The notes beneath the pieces are model-generated. The model was not told the DNA's origin, did not search any database, and saw nothing but the letters and a program-made list of their open reading frames with translations. A stretch of DNA of 64,000 nt from Sphingobacterium sp. lm-10 (lineage in GTDB: Bacteria > Bacteroidota > Bacteroidia > Sphingobacteriales > Sphingobacteriaceae). The stretch spans positions 1,240,001-1,304,000 of the forward strand of contig NZ_JAMJWC010000001.1 in NCBI RefSeq assembly GCF_023554555.1, read 5' to 3'. This document shows positions 36,135 to 44,300 of this stretch, piece by piece; position 1 is the first letter of the stretch; the number at the start of each line of letters is the position of its first letter. A program made the position numbers and the translations under genes.

Positions 36135-39100
36135 TTATAAGGTTAAGTTAATCCCCAGTTGAAAACTACGTGGCTGTGGCGGTGTACCCAAATCAATACC
36201 TTGTTGATTGGGGTCGCTATTGGCCGCCGATTCTGGATCAAGTCCAGTATACCTAGTTAGCGTAAACAGGTTGGTCGCTTGCGCATAAATGCGCAGCTTG
36301 GACAGGGAGAGACGACCCAGATTTGCGGCACCAAAGGTATAACCCACGCTTAATGTGCGGAACCGCAGGTACGAACCATCTTCCAGCCAGCGCCCTCCGC
36401 CATCCCGGTAGTTGTTATTATTTACGCCATCCGATCGGGGAACATCGGTCACATCACCCGGCTGTTGCCAGCGGGCAAGATTGCTGGCGAAGATCACCCG
36501 TGCAGCATCACGCGCACCGCCACCTTCTGCAAAAAAGCGGTTGTGATTATAGATATCATTGCCAACGGAGAAGATGAAAAAGGCATTAAGATCAAAATTC
36601 TTATACCGAAAATCATTACTTAGCCCACCGAAATAGTCTGGCCATATATTCCCCAGAATTTGTCGGTCGTCGGTCGTGATACGACCATCGCCGTTCACGT
36701 CTTCGTACACCGCATCTCCCGTTTGCGGATCGACATACAGCTGATTGTATACCCAGAAAGAATACATCGGATAGCCTTCCCGAAACTGGATCAGGTTGCG
36801 GCTGCCGTAATTCTGTGGTGTTTCCAGCTTTTCGATGTTATTGATATTGCGGGCAATATTGAAGTTGGTGCTCCACTGAAATTGTGGTTTGCTGATATTG
36901 ATAGAGCTGACACTAAACTCCACCCCTCGGTTGCTAATTTCCACGGCATTGTTCGTGTAACTGTCGAACCCTGTGGTGCCGGGTAGCACTTCCGTCAGGA
37001 GTCCGTCGCGGGTGTATTTATAATAATAGTTTGCCGCAGCCGTCAGTCTGCCTCTCCACAAGGTAGCATCTAAGCCGATATTGAATTGGGAAGTCGTTTC
37101 CCAACTCAGTCGCTGATTCGCCAGCTGTTCGGGCGATATGCCCGCCACGCCTTGATACGCTGTACCGACGCCCGACCACAATTGCCTGGAAGCAAAGGAA
37201 TTGATTCCGTTTTGATTCCCGGTTAGGCCATAGCTACTGCGTATTTTCAGGTCATCCAGAAAGGATACATCTTCCAGAAAACGTTCTTTACTAAGCCGCC
37301 AGGCGACACCCACCGCCGGAAAATATCCCCAACGGTAACCAGGGTTGAATTTCGACGAACCATCCGCCCGTAGAGAGAAGTCGACCAAATATTTTCCGTC
37401 AAAGCCATAATCCACCCGGCCAAAGAATGATGCCAGGCTGTATTGATCCCAAGCTTGGGTGCTAGTAGTATTTGCTGCGGCACTGATCAAGGTAAAGTCG
37501 TTCGTGGCAAATCCGCGTCCTTCGGCAGCGGTCAACGAGAAGTGACTACCTTGCAAGGTATTCCCAAGCAATAGCCCCAGCGCATGCCGCTGTCCAAGTG
37601 TTTTTCGATAGGTTAAGGTCTGCTCGTTAATCCAGGTTGTGGCCTGGGAGATGGCAGAGGTGGCTAAGCCATTTGGGCTGCCGGCGATCAACAGGTTGTT
37701 CCAATATTCGTGTTCATCGTAGTTATTGTAGTCTACGCTGAAGGTAGAGCGGAATTTCCATGACGGGGAGATTTGATATTCTCCGTACACATTGCCGATA
37801 TAGCGCAGGCTAGTGGAGCCTACATCATAATTGTCTAAGAGGAGCGTGAGGTTATCAAATCCGGCGCGGCCAACCGGCACACCTGCATCGTTGAAAGGAG
37901 ACAGATACGTCGGCGTATGCAAGGCCGCTTGCAGGATACCTCCCTGTGGGCCGTCGCCAGCACGTCCCTGATTTCTTCCGGTTCGCGACAGCACATTGCT
38001 GCTCCCTATTTTCAGCCGATCACCCACATCTTGATCCAGATTAAACCGAAAACTTGCCCGGCCAAAAGAAATGGGCTTTAAGATGGATTCCTGCTTGTTG
38101 TACCCTGCTCCGAGGTAATAGCTGGTTCGCTCACTTCCACCCGAAACGGCCACGTCTGCGTTATACACCGCTGCGGTGCGAAAGGCTTCGGAAAGCCGAT
38201 CATAGGTCTGCTGTTCTGACGGCAAACCTCGCCTTCCCTGAGCTATGGGCCTAAATGGTTCTGCCTGTCCGATATTTCGAAAATATTCGTTCACCAGGAT
38301 CGCGTGTTCTTCGCCGGTAACCAGTTCCCAAAGGGATGTGGCACGTGCGCTTCCGGCATATACATTGGCATCCACGCGAGCGGATTGAGAACGGTTACCG
38401 CGTTTGGTGGTAATCAAAATCACTCCATTGGCACCACGTGATCCATATAAGGCGGTAGCTTCCGCGTCCTTCAATACTTCTACATGCTCAATGTCTGCCG
38501 GGTTGATGTCTGCAATCGGCGACGTCGCCTTCCCCCCGGTATTGATGGTCTGTAAACTTTCTGAATTTAGAAATACGCCGTCGATCACATACAAGGGGTT
38601 GTTGTTGGTATTGATAGAAGTGGCACCGCGCAAACGCACATGCAGTGCCTCTCCGGGCACACCGGTACTTGCCGCAACCTGCACCCCGGGAATTTTCCCT
38701 TGGAGTTGCGCATCAAAACTCCCGGCAGGGATATCCTTCACGCTTTCTTGCGAAATACGGTCAATGGCGCCGATCAGGTTTTTCCGCTGTACGGTGGTAT
38801 AGCCTACCACCAATACCTCTTCCAGGCTTTCGGACGAGGGACTGAGTTCGATCACCGCCGGAGAAGATTCAATCGTTAGCTTTTTGCTTTCGTAACCGAG
38901 ATAAGAAAAGGTCGCTGTGAGTGGTAATTTCTGACCGGTAACAAATTGAAATTGGCCATTTCGACCCGATTTAATACTATGGGTTACGGCTTCGAGTTGG
39001 ATAGTAACCCCTTCTATGGGCTGCTTGGTTTGTGCATCAATAACACGTCCGCTCAGGGACGCATTGATAATGGGGCCTGTGCCCTCCTGTGCATAGCTGG

Positions 39101-39170
39101 AGAACACATTCAAAAATAAATGAACACAAAGCAGATAGGAAGAATACCGGAGTACTCCTAAATTTTTCAT
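36135..39170 (-). CDS. SusC/RagA TonB-dependent receptor (sulfur-linked operon)
   Basis: A 1011-residue receptor. The signal peptide (about residues 1-27) is followed directly by a carboxypeptidase-like beta domain (LSGRVIDAQTKQPIEGVTIQ). There is no STN domain, which agrees with the absence of sigma and FecR genes here. The plug carries LEEVLVVGYTTVQRKN and DAEATALYGSRGANGVILI. The barrel ends in SFQLGINLTL. It heads a six-gene operon, and its leader carries a short ORF with a Cys/Met-rich end. Regulation therefore probably acts through the leader rather than through an anti-sigma relay. The substrate is unknown. Confidence 0.95.
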   Translation of the reverse strand: MKNLGVLRYSSYLLCVHLFLNVFSSYAQEGTGPIINASLSGRVIDAQTKQPIEGVTIQLEAVTHSIKSGRNGQFQFVTGQKLPLTATFSYLGYESKKLTIESSPAVIELSPSSESLEEVLVVGYTTVQRKNLIGAIDRISQESVKDIPAGSFDAQLQGKIPGVQVAASTGVPGEALHVRLRGATSINTNNNPLYVIDGVFLNSESLQTINTGGKATSPIADINPADIEHVEVLKDAEATALYGSRGANGVILITTKRGNRSQSARVDANVYAGSARATSLWELVTGEEHAILVNEYFRNIGQAEPFRPIAQGRRGLPSEQQTYDRLSEAFRTAAVYNADVAVSGGSERTSYYLGAGYNKQESILKPISFGRASFRFNLDQDVGDRLKIGSSNVLSRTGRNQGRAGDGPQGGILQAALHTPTYLSPFNDAGVPVGRAGFDNLTLLLDNYDVGSTSLRYIGNVYGEYQISPSWKFRSTFSVDYNNYDEHEYWNNLLIAGSPNGLATSAISQATTWINEQTLTYRKTLGQRHALGLLLGNTLQGSHFSLTAAEGRGFATNDFTLISAAANTTSTQAWDQYSLASFFGRVDYGFDGKYLVDFSLRADGSSKFNPGYRWGYFPAVGVAWRLSKERFLEDVSFLDDLKIRSSYGLTGNQNGINSFASRQLWSGVGTAYQGVAGISPEQLANQRLSWETTSQFNIGLDATLWRGRLTAAANYYYKYTRDGLLTEVLPGTTGFDSYTNNAVEISNRGVEFSVSSINISKPQFQWSTNFNIARNINNIEKLETPQNYGSRNLIQFREGYPMYSFWVYNQLYVDPQTGDAVYEDVNGDGRITTDDRQILGNIWPDYFGGLSNDFRYKNFDLNAFFIFSVGNDIYNHNRFFAEGGGARDAARVIFASNLARWQQPGDVTDVPRSDGVNNNNYRDGGGRWLEDGSYLRFRTLSVGYTFGAANLGRLSLSKLRIYAQATNLFTLTRYTGLDPESAANSDPNQQGIDLGTPPQPRSFQLGINLTL

Positions 39171-39191
39171 ACTTTTGGACTGTTTAATGGT

Positions 39192-39269
39192 GAAAAACTA
39201 CAAGTGCCAACGCCAATTGATTACTTGTTTTCATTATTGGGCAACAGGGAGGTCTAGTACTTCCCTGTT
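39192..39269 (-). promoter_or_regulatory. Hairpins in the susC leader
   Basis: Two inverted repeats lie between the leader ORF and susC. AACAGGGA and TCCCTGTT (39243-39250 and 39262-39269) form an 8-bp stem with an 11-nt loop. ACAAGT and ACTTGT (39200-39205 and 39223-39228) form a 6-bp stem which, on the minus strand, is followed by a run of five T (39193-39197). The second is a weak terminator candidate and the pair could form an attenuator. I could not fold alternative structures. Confidence 0.4.
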
Positions 39270-39321
39270 TTATATCGCGACAATGAGCTATTTGCTTTTG
39301 TTTTATCGCAATCAGAAAGCC

Positions 39322-39408
39322 CTAACACATTCGCATGACTTCGCAGGTACTGTTGTGGAGATAGATGGGATGCCTACTTTTCTTACTCAACCGGGTAATG
39401 CTCTTCAT
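39322..39408 (-). CDS. 28-codon leader ORF with Cys/Met-rich end
   Basis: ATG at 39408, stop TAG at 39322-39324. The 28-residue product is basic at the start (MKSITRLSKKSRH) and ends in STCEVMRMC. Four of the last seven residues are Cys or Met, and the final sense codon is Cys. AAAGAAAG precedes the ATG. It lies about 100 nt after a perfect -7 box, 151 nt before the susC start, and on the same strand. I infer a leader peptide that could sense Cys- or Met-tRNA charging. It may instead be a chance ORF. Confidence 0.5.
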   Translation of the reverse strand: MKSITRLSKKSRHPIYLHNSTCEVMRMC

Positions 39409-39423
39409 AAATACTTTCTTTAA

Positions 39424-40058
39424 TTCTAGGATAATCTAATCTGTTAACCGAAGGTGGGTTTAGTCATTCACACGCTAATACGATCAACATTTACATAGTC
39501 GATGAGCAAATATAAAAACATTTTTAATAATACTCTACTAGTTTTATAGATTTTATATACTATAGTGATTCAAAGGATATTTTTAGCAAATCAAGCATTC
39601 ACCATCACTTACAATTTCACATCGCCCTTCTACACGTCTTTTGTGCGAGAACTGCCGTTGAAGGTTATATGAGCTTCATATAACGCCATTCACAATCAAA
39701 TTTATAAAGCAAATAAACCTAGTGCTGCTCTAAATAATGGAATTTTGCATATTAAAGATTGTGTAGAAAATTGCAAGTATGATGTAGCGCTAGGCTTTTA
39801 TTGTTCGAATAGCTAGTACAGGTAATTGGGAGCTTAATGGCTTGTTTGTAGCATATTGACTAGATGCAGATTATATTGTTGTAAACAGCTGTATCAACAG
39901 TCAATATAATAGGTGATATGAATGGTCCCAAATAAAAAATTTTATTTATCTGGTTATGACACACCCCCTCTATGGTGTATCGTTGAAATTGCGAATAGGG
40001 CTTTGACCGCATCAAAATCATGTGCTCCGTATTCATTAAGGGTCTTAAATATCAAAAT
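39424..40058. other. Gene-free region upstream of the susC leader
   Basis: About 635 bp, very AT-rich. It contains the -7 box of the susC operon near 39510. At 39853-39909 ATATTGACT/AGTCAATAT (9-bp arms) overlaps an alternative pairing TTATATTG/CAATATAA. No RNA family or gene remnant was recognised. Confidence 0.45.
39507..39514 (-). promoter_or_regulatory. -7 promoter box of the susC operon
   Basis: Read on the minus strand this is TATATTTG, a perfect match to TAnnTTTG. No clear -33 TTG is present upstream. Transcription would start about 90-100 nt before the leader ORF, giving a leader of about 330 nt. Confidence 0.5.
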
Positions 40059-40096
40059 CTGCATCAACACATTTCTTATTAAATGTGTCGATGCAG
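40059..40096 (-). terminator. Terminator of hchA
   Basis: A 16-bp stem with a 6-nt loop. It pairs fully with one G-U wobble when read on the minus strand but has an A-C mismatch when read on the plus strand. That polarity identifies it as the hchA terminator. A T-rich tail (ATTTTGATATTT) follows. Confidence 0.85.
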
Positions 40097-40110
40097 AAAG
40101 TTATGCTAGA

Positions 40111-40980
40111 TTACTTTGCATTCGCTTTTGGATCTGCCAAAAGTGCATTTGCACTCATTTCTCCAAATAAATTTGCCCCAAGTGGACTGTCGCCTGATAC
40201 TAATTTTCGGTCTACGTGGCATGCTCCACTGATATCATCATTTAAAAACTCAACACCTAGTTTTGCAAGCTTATCGCCGTAAAACCAAGGCATTTGTCCT
40301 GGTTGATAGCCAATCTCTGGAAGCGTCGCATCAATTTTATCGGGGAAGGCATTGATTTTATATCCTTTATAAGGGAAATCTGCTGATTCAGCTTGGTAGG
40401 CAGCAGCCAATAACGCCGCGGGACCATGGCAGATGGCCAACATAAATTTGTCTTCTGCTACAACCCAATTAATTACTTTTTTCAAGTCTTCATTCTCCGG
40501 TAAGCCCAACATTGCTCCATGGCCACCAGGTAAGAATACAGCAACATAATCAGTTTCCGACTTCATATCTCCTGCTACGAAATCTTTTAGACTTTTGGGG
40601 CTGACGAGCTGTTCAGTATATTTCTCTATCACATCATTAACCAGCTTATCTTGTAGTGGAAGAGCCCATAATTCCAATTTTACGGAGCCTCCAGTGGGAG
40701 TATAAAAATCTACTTCGTACCCAGCTTCTTGTAAGTGAAGGATAGGAACAAATGTTTCCACGGGATGATTTCCGGTAGAGAATTTTTTCCCGTTATCCAT
40801 GGTCATATATTTTTCTTCGGTAGCTATCACCAATATTTTCTTATTCTTATCGGTATTGGTGTTTTTATAATCTACGACTTTATAATCTGTCTTAGCTGGT
40901 ACGAATTGTGATCTAGAAAATACAGATGGTTCGTATCCTGTACCATCAAACACGGGTGATTTACTTAATTCCTGTGACAT
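40111..40980 (-). CDS. hchA: Hsp31/HchA-type glyoxalase III and protein deglycase
   Basis: A 289-residue DJ-1/PfpI superfamily protein, close in length to E. coli HchA (283). The nucleophile elbow is AICHGPAAL with Cys184 followed by His185. Other blocks are PVETFVPILHLQEAGYEVDF, FLPGGHGAMLG and the C-terminal SPLGANLFG. The protein is a holding chaperone and converts methylglyoxal to lactate without glutathione; deglycation activity is debated. It stands alone, with a strong terminator. A Crp/Fnr-family gene lies 55 bp upstream on the same strand and might control it. Confidence 0.92.
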   Translation of the reverse strand: MSQELSKSPVFDGTGYEPSVFSRSQFVPAKTDYKVVDYKNTNTDKNKKILVIATEEKYMTMDNGKKFSTGNHPVETFVPILHLQEAGYEVDFYTPTGGSVKLELWALPLQDKLVNDVIEKYTEQLVSPKSLKDFVAGDMKSETDYVAVFLPGGHGAMLGLPENEDLKKVINWVVAEDKFMLAICHGPAALLAAAYQAESADFPYKGYKINAFPDKIDATLPEIGYQPGQMPWFYGDKLAKLGVEFLNDDISGACHVDRKLVSGDSPLGANLFGEMSANALLADPKANAK

Positions 40981-41035
40981 GTTGAAAATTTAAGGTATAT
41001 ATTATAAATGTTTTTTTAGTTAAAACGAATTAAAT

Positions 41036-41608
41036 TTACAAAAGTTTCAACCGTTTTCGGATTCGGCTTAGAGAAGGTGGCTTTACCCCAACATATGCTG
41101 CAATATAGTACTGAGGAATACGCTGTACAAGCTCAGGAAAATCCAAGAGAAACTTACGATAACGGTTGTGCGGCGAATCGGTATATTGTGAGATGATTTG
41201 ATTTAAGACATTTACGAATACTTGCTCGATTACTTTGCGACCAAACCTTTCACCGTTTCTTACCGCATCGTAAAATTTTTGAATACCATCCTTACTGATC
41301 CGATATACGATCGTATCTTCTAGCGCTTGAATATTGGTTGTGGAAGGTATCTGCGGCAAAAAACTAGAATAATCACACACAAACTCACCTTCTTTACTAA
41401 AATAATAAGTAGGTTCGGCATCGTCATTATTAGTATAGTAACGGACTAAACCTTGTTCTATAAAGACAATATAACGACAGGTTTCTCCCGCAGACAATAA
41501 ATGTTCTCCCTTCTTTAGTTCTTTTTTGCGAAAAAGGCTTTTGATCAATAGAATATCCTCTTCCGAAATGGAGATCTGATCTTTAATTGTTTGAATAAGA
41601 GAATCCAT
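41036..41608 (-). CDS. Crp/Fnr family transcriptional regulator
   Basis: 190 residues. The N-terminal cyclic-nucleotide-like beta-roll (about 20-125) contains KKGEHLLSAGETCRYIVFIE and GLVRYYTN. A short C-terminal DNA-binding part follows (FPELVQRIPQYYIAAYVGVK, PPSLSRIRKRL). No Fnr cysteine cluster is present, so an iron-sulfur oxygen sensor is unlikely. This is the common Bacteroidota 'Crp/Fnr' type that often sits beside small detoxification genes. It shares orientation with hchA and with the DUF4267 gene upstream. The ligand is unknown. Confidence 0.88.
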   Translation of the reverse strand: MDSLIQTIKDQISISEEDILLIKSLFRKKELKKGEHLLSAGETCRYIVFIEQGLVRYYTNNDDAEPTYYFSKEGEFVCDYSSFLPQIPSTTNIQALEDTIVYRISKDGIQKFYDAVRNGERFGRKVIEQVFVNVLNQIISQYTDSPHNRYRKFLLDFPELVQRIPQYYIAAYVGVKPPSLSRIRKRLKLL

Positions 41609-41695
41609 GATAGCAAATTAAGTAATTCTCTACATAACACCATTTTTTGCCAAAACTGCATCAATAGCATTTGATGGAATAATAAAACTTAACCC

Positions 41696-42118
41696 TTATC
41701 TTTTGTTAGAAAGTCCATAAAAAAGTAGCATTCCAGTTAGCATCATTACTGCAGCGGTAATACCGTGGATGAGGAGGTGTGATAAATCACTCACGCCTTT
41801 ATGGAAAAGAATAATTAGAAAATCGCCCGTGGGAATAATAGAAGCGATACTGAACACCCAAGCAATTGCTTTGCGCATACGCAGAAATAGCATTGGCAAT
41901 AAGATTAGTCCCGAAGCAACATCCCTGATACCTTTTATCTGCCCATAAACTGTATCATCTACTTTTGAGAAAGGAATACCGTAGCCGGCGGCTCCTATTT
42001 CAGGCTCTATAATAAAACGGATTCCTATAAATAGAATACCAAGGGCTATCATCAGTACACACCAAAATGAAAAGGACTTTACGCGCCATTGATTATTTTT
42101 TGTTTCCATAAAATTCAA
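41696..42118 (-). CDS. DUF4267-type four-helix membrane protein
   Basis: A 140-residue protein with four hydrophobic helices. The segment GAAGYGIPFSKVDDTVYGQI and the loop IKGIRDVASGLI fit DUF4267 membrane proteins. The function is unknown; such genes often lie beside TetR or Crp-type regulators and DoxX-like proteins, as here. An alternative start at Met4 would shorten it by three residues. It lies 87 bp upstream of the Crp/Fnr gene. Confidence 0.75.
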   Translation of the reverse strand: MNFMETKNNQWRVKSFSFWCVLMIALGILFIGIRFIIEPEIGAAGYGIPFSKVDDTVYGQIKGIRDVASGLILLPMLFLRMRKAIAWVFSIASIIPTGDFLIILFHKGVSDLSHLLIHGITAAVMMLTGMLLFYGLSNKR

Positions 42119-42269
42119 TTTTATCGAAACAAAAATCGTTTTAAAAAAAACGCTTATGATTCACCTGAGTTAATAAATAGAAAATACATCATTCATAGGG
42201 CAATGAAAACTGTCATTTGCAAACTTATTTGAATATCCCAGTGCCAAGTGACTGAGGGAAACAATTGTA

Positions 42270-42635
42270 TTACTGTTTCTTATGTTTGATTATCTTTTCC
42301 AGATCGCTCCATGCGCCGCCATTATGGATATGTTTGAACCCGAGATCCTTCAACAGATTCTCTACTTTTACACTCCGAAGTCCGTGAGAACAGGTAGTGA
42401 TGTATGTTTTGGAAGAATCGAGCTCCGTATATCGCTCTCTTATTTCACCTAATGAGATATTAATTGACCCCTCAATATGTCCCATAGCATACTCGCGCGT
42501 GGTTCGGACATCTAATATAATTGCTCCGCGTTCTATCTTTTTATCCAAACCATTCGCCAGAGTTACGAAGCGATAAGTTCTATATACCAAATACATCATC
42601 AAAACAACGATCGTAGTAATCAATATGTATTTCAT
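42270..42635 (-). CDS. Membrane-anchored single-domain rhodanese
   Basis: A 121-residue protein. One N-terminal membrane helix (about residues 4-20) is followed by a rhodanese domain with the entry motif ILDVRTTREYAMGHIEGSIN and the active-site loop TCSHGLRS (Cys82). Rhodaneses carry sulfane sulfur as a cysteine persulfide; the loop length of six residues fits sulfur rather than arsenate chemistry. Its start overlaps the DUF3817 gene by 4 bp. It is last in the operon governed by the TetR-type palindromes and may handle reactive sulfur species. Confidence 0.88.
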   Translation of the reverse strand: MKYILITTIVVLMMYLVYRTYRFVTLANGLDKKIERGAIILDVRTTREYAMGHIEGSINISLGEIRERYTELDSSKTYITTCSHGLRSVKVENLLKDLGFKHIHNGGAWSDLEKIIKHKKQ

Positions 42636-42943
42636 CTTTTGTCTATTTTTTTCAAAAACTTGTGGTCTACGTAGAAAGTGCCGAAGGGAATAAGGCAGGA
42701 AACTAATATCAGTCCGGTGGTCTTAGGTTTCCATTTTTGTGCAATACTGGTGCTAATTGTGTTTAGCAGGAATAGTAAAAAAAGTGCTCCGTGAGTTGGG
42801 CCCAACATTTTTGTTAATGAATCATCAAGGAACCAATACTTTATCGGTACCGCAATAAACACTAAGATTATAAGTGAAATCCCTTCTAGAATAGCCATTA
42901 TTCTAAGCCTCCCCATGTTTGTTTCTAACAGCTGTAAAATCAT
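42632..42943 (-). CDS. DUF3817 membrane protein
   Basis: A 103-residue protein with three membrane segments. LRIMAILEGISLIILVFIAVP and the later GPTHGALFLLFLLN are hallmarks of DUF3817. The function is unknown. A 4-bp overlap with the rhodanese gene shows translational coupling. The upstream gap to the 152-residue membrane-protein gene is 66 bp, so all three probably form one transcript. Confidence 0.8.
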   Translation of the reverse strand: MILQLLETNMGRLRIMAILEGISLIILVFIAVPIKYWFLDDSLTKMLGPTHGALFLLFLLNTISTSIAQKWKPKTTGLILVSCLIPFGTFYVDHKFLKKIDKR

Positions 42944-43009
42944 TATTTTAAGTCTTTAATTATCCGAGCTTGTCTGAGATTTGTCGTTCAATCAGCATTA
43001 TTGCTATCC

Positions 43010-43468
43010 TTACCTAAAATAGGGTCGGCTGGCAAAAGGCGAAAATGGCCATGGAATAGCGATCAATAGGATGAGTAATGCCACAGTAAACCAAATCATC
43101 ATCGTCTTAAATTTTTCCGTATCACTTTCTTTTCTTTTGGCAAAAGCTGACCCGATGGTAATGAGTATAATAGCTAATAACATCAAGGAACTATGCAATA
43201 ACCCGAAAAACAAAAGCTGCATATCCTGAATTGCTGTTTTGAAGTTCGCAAAAAAGTATTTTATTAATGGGCTTTGAAAATAGAGGATCATACCGATCAT
43301 TAACTGAATATGTGCTATCGTAGCAGTCCAATGCCGTACCGCATTATCTATTTTTGAAAAAGTAGATTTGGTGAGATAGCCCCTGTACGCTCTGTAAATG
43401 GCTAGTAGCAGACTTGCTAAAACAAGCCATCGCAATGAATTGTGATAAAATGTGAGTGTTTGATACAT
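43010..43468 (-). CDS. Four-helix membrane protein of unknown family
   Basis: 152 residues, four predicted membrane helices, His-rich at the ends of the helices (YHNSLRW, RHWTATIAHIQLMIG, LLHSSLML). The repeated helix-embedded histidines recall cytochrome b-type haem ligands, but I cannot place it in a named family. It is first in the operon with DUF3817 and rhodanese. A near-copy of the TetR palindrome lies 8 bp before its start, at 43477-43490, so repression by the upstream TetR is likely. Confidence 0.65.
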   Translation of the reverse strand: MYQTLTFYHNSLRWLVLASLLLAIYRAYRGYLTKSTFSKIDNAVRHWTATIAHIQLMIGMILYFQSPLIKYFFANFKTAIQDMQLLFFGLLHSSLMLLAIILITIGSAFAKRKESDTEKFKTMMIWFTVALLILLIAIPWPFSPFASRPYFR

Positions 43469-43476
43469 GTTATAAA

Positions 43477-43490
43477 ATACTAATCGGTAT
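43477..43490. promoter_or_regulatory. TetR-type operator O3 (imperfect)
   Basis: ATACTAATCGGTAT matches ATACTN4AGTAT except for one base. With its flank GTTTT on the right it agrees with operator O2 in most positions. It sits just before the 43468 start. Confidence 0.6.
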
Positions 43491-43666
43491 GTTTTAGATT
43501 AAAAAAAACTGATTTACAAGTTTGAGAACTGATTCCCTATCGGGAACTATTTAATGAAACATCATCCTACTTAATTTTAAAAACTCCTTTCCATTCATGA
43601 TGATGTAATCATTAACACGTTTTGCACCTATGCAAATCATCTTGAAGACGTAATACATTTCAAATG

Positions 43667-43704
43667 TACACTAAAAACATACTAATAAGTATGTTTTTAG
43701 TGTA
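43667..43704. promoter_or_regulatory. TetR-type operator O2 in a 17-bp palindrome
   Basis: A perfect 17-bp inverted repeat with the 4-nt centre AATA; the core ATACTAATAAGTAT is at 43679-43692. It starts 5 bp after the tetR stop. It could serve as both a hairpin terminator and an operator for the operon downstream. Confidence 0.65.
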
Positions 43705-43709
43705 AAAAA

Positions 43710-44300
43710 TCATTTTAATCCATTTAAATAAACTTTAAGCTCCTTTAAATAAGTTAAATACACTTTTTTACTATTCTCCAGCTTTCCAAAATTTCGGATA
43801 CCCCAATATCCAGACATCACGAAAAAAGTAACCTGCTTCGCATTGACATCATGGCGTATATGACCCGATTTTTTTCCACGTTCAATCATGCCTGTCATAA
43901 TCTTAATCCATTCTTGTGTTATCTCTTGCAATGCTTTACTAAAATCTTGATTCCATGGCGTCATTTCTTGTGTAAAGTTGGCGGCCGGACAGCCATACTC
44001 TACTTTCAGAAAATCGTTTTCGAGCAATAGATGGTGTATCAGGTTGTAAATAGCATCTAATGGGTTTTTTGTGTTTTGCAATGATTTAGCAAAACTTTGT
44101 GTCAATGCAGGCTTCATGAGTTCATGTATGATAGCCAATCCCATTTCATCTTTATTTTTGAAATGGTAATAGAATGCTCCCTTTGTTACCTGAGTCGTGG
44201 CTAATATCTCGTCAATACTCGCATTCTGATATCCTCTTGCATAAATCAGATCAAACGATTTTTGCAAAATATTCAATCGTGTAGCTTCTGCTTTCTTCAT
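43710..44300 (-). CDS. TetR/AcrR family transcriptional regulator
   Basis: A 196-residue repressor. The N-terminal helix-turn-helix (RLNILQKSFDLIYARGYQNA, DEILATTQVTKGAFYYHFKN) is classical. The C-terminal ligand domain contains MIERGKKSGHIRHDVNAKQV, seen in YxaF/LmrA-like TetR regulators. Copies of one palindrome, ATACTN4AGTAT, lie just upstream of its own start (44307-44320) and downstream (43679-43692), with a near-copy before the next gene. Autoregulation and control of the membrane protein/DUF3817/rhodanese operon are therefore likely. The inducer is unknown, perhaps an electrophile. Confidence 0.9.
   Translation of the reverse strand: MKKAEATRLNILQKSFDLIYARGYQNASIDEILATTQVTKGAFYYHFKNKDEMGLAIIHELMKPALTQSFAKSLQNTKNPLDAIYNLIHHLLLENDFLKVEYGCPAANFTQEMTPWNQDFSKALQEITQEWIKIMTGMIERGKKSGHIRHDVNAKQVTFFVMSGYWGIRNFGKLENSKKVYLTYLKELKVYLNGLK

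Noticed and set aside
39175..39423. 82-codon plus-strand ORF upstream of susC
   Set aside because: No family resemblance or good ribosome binding site, and it lies antisense to the leader of the susC operon, whose own short ORF has a clearer rationale.
39322..39480. Resemblance of the susC leader to an S-box SAM riboswitch
   Set aside because: Only a short TTTATGAAGAG stretch recalls the S-box start; the later conserved blocks are missing.
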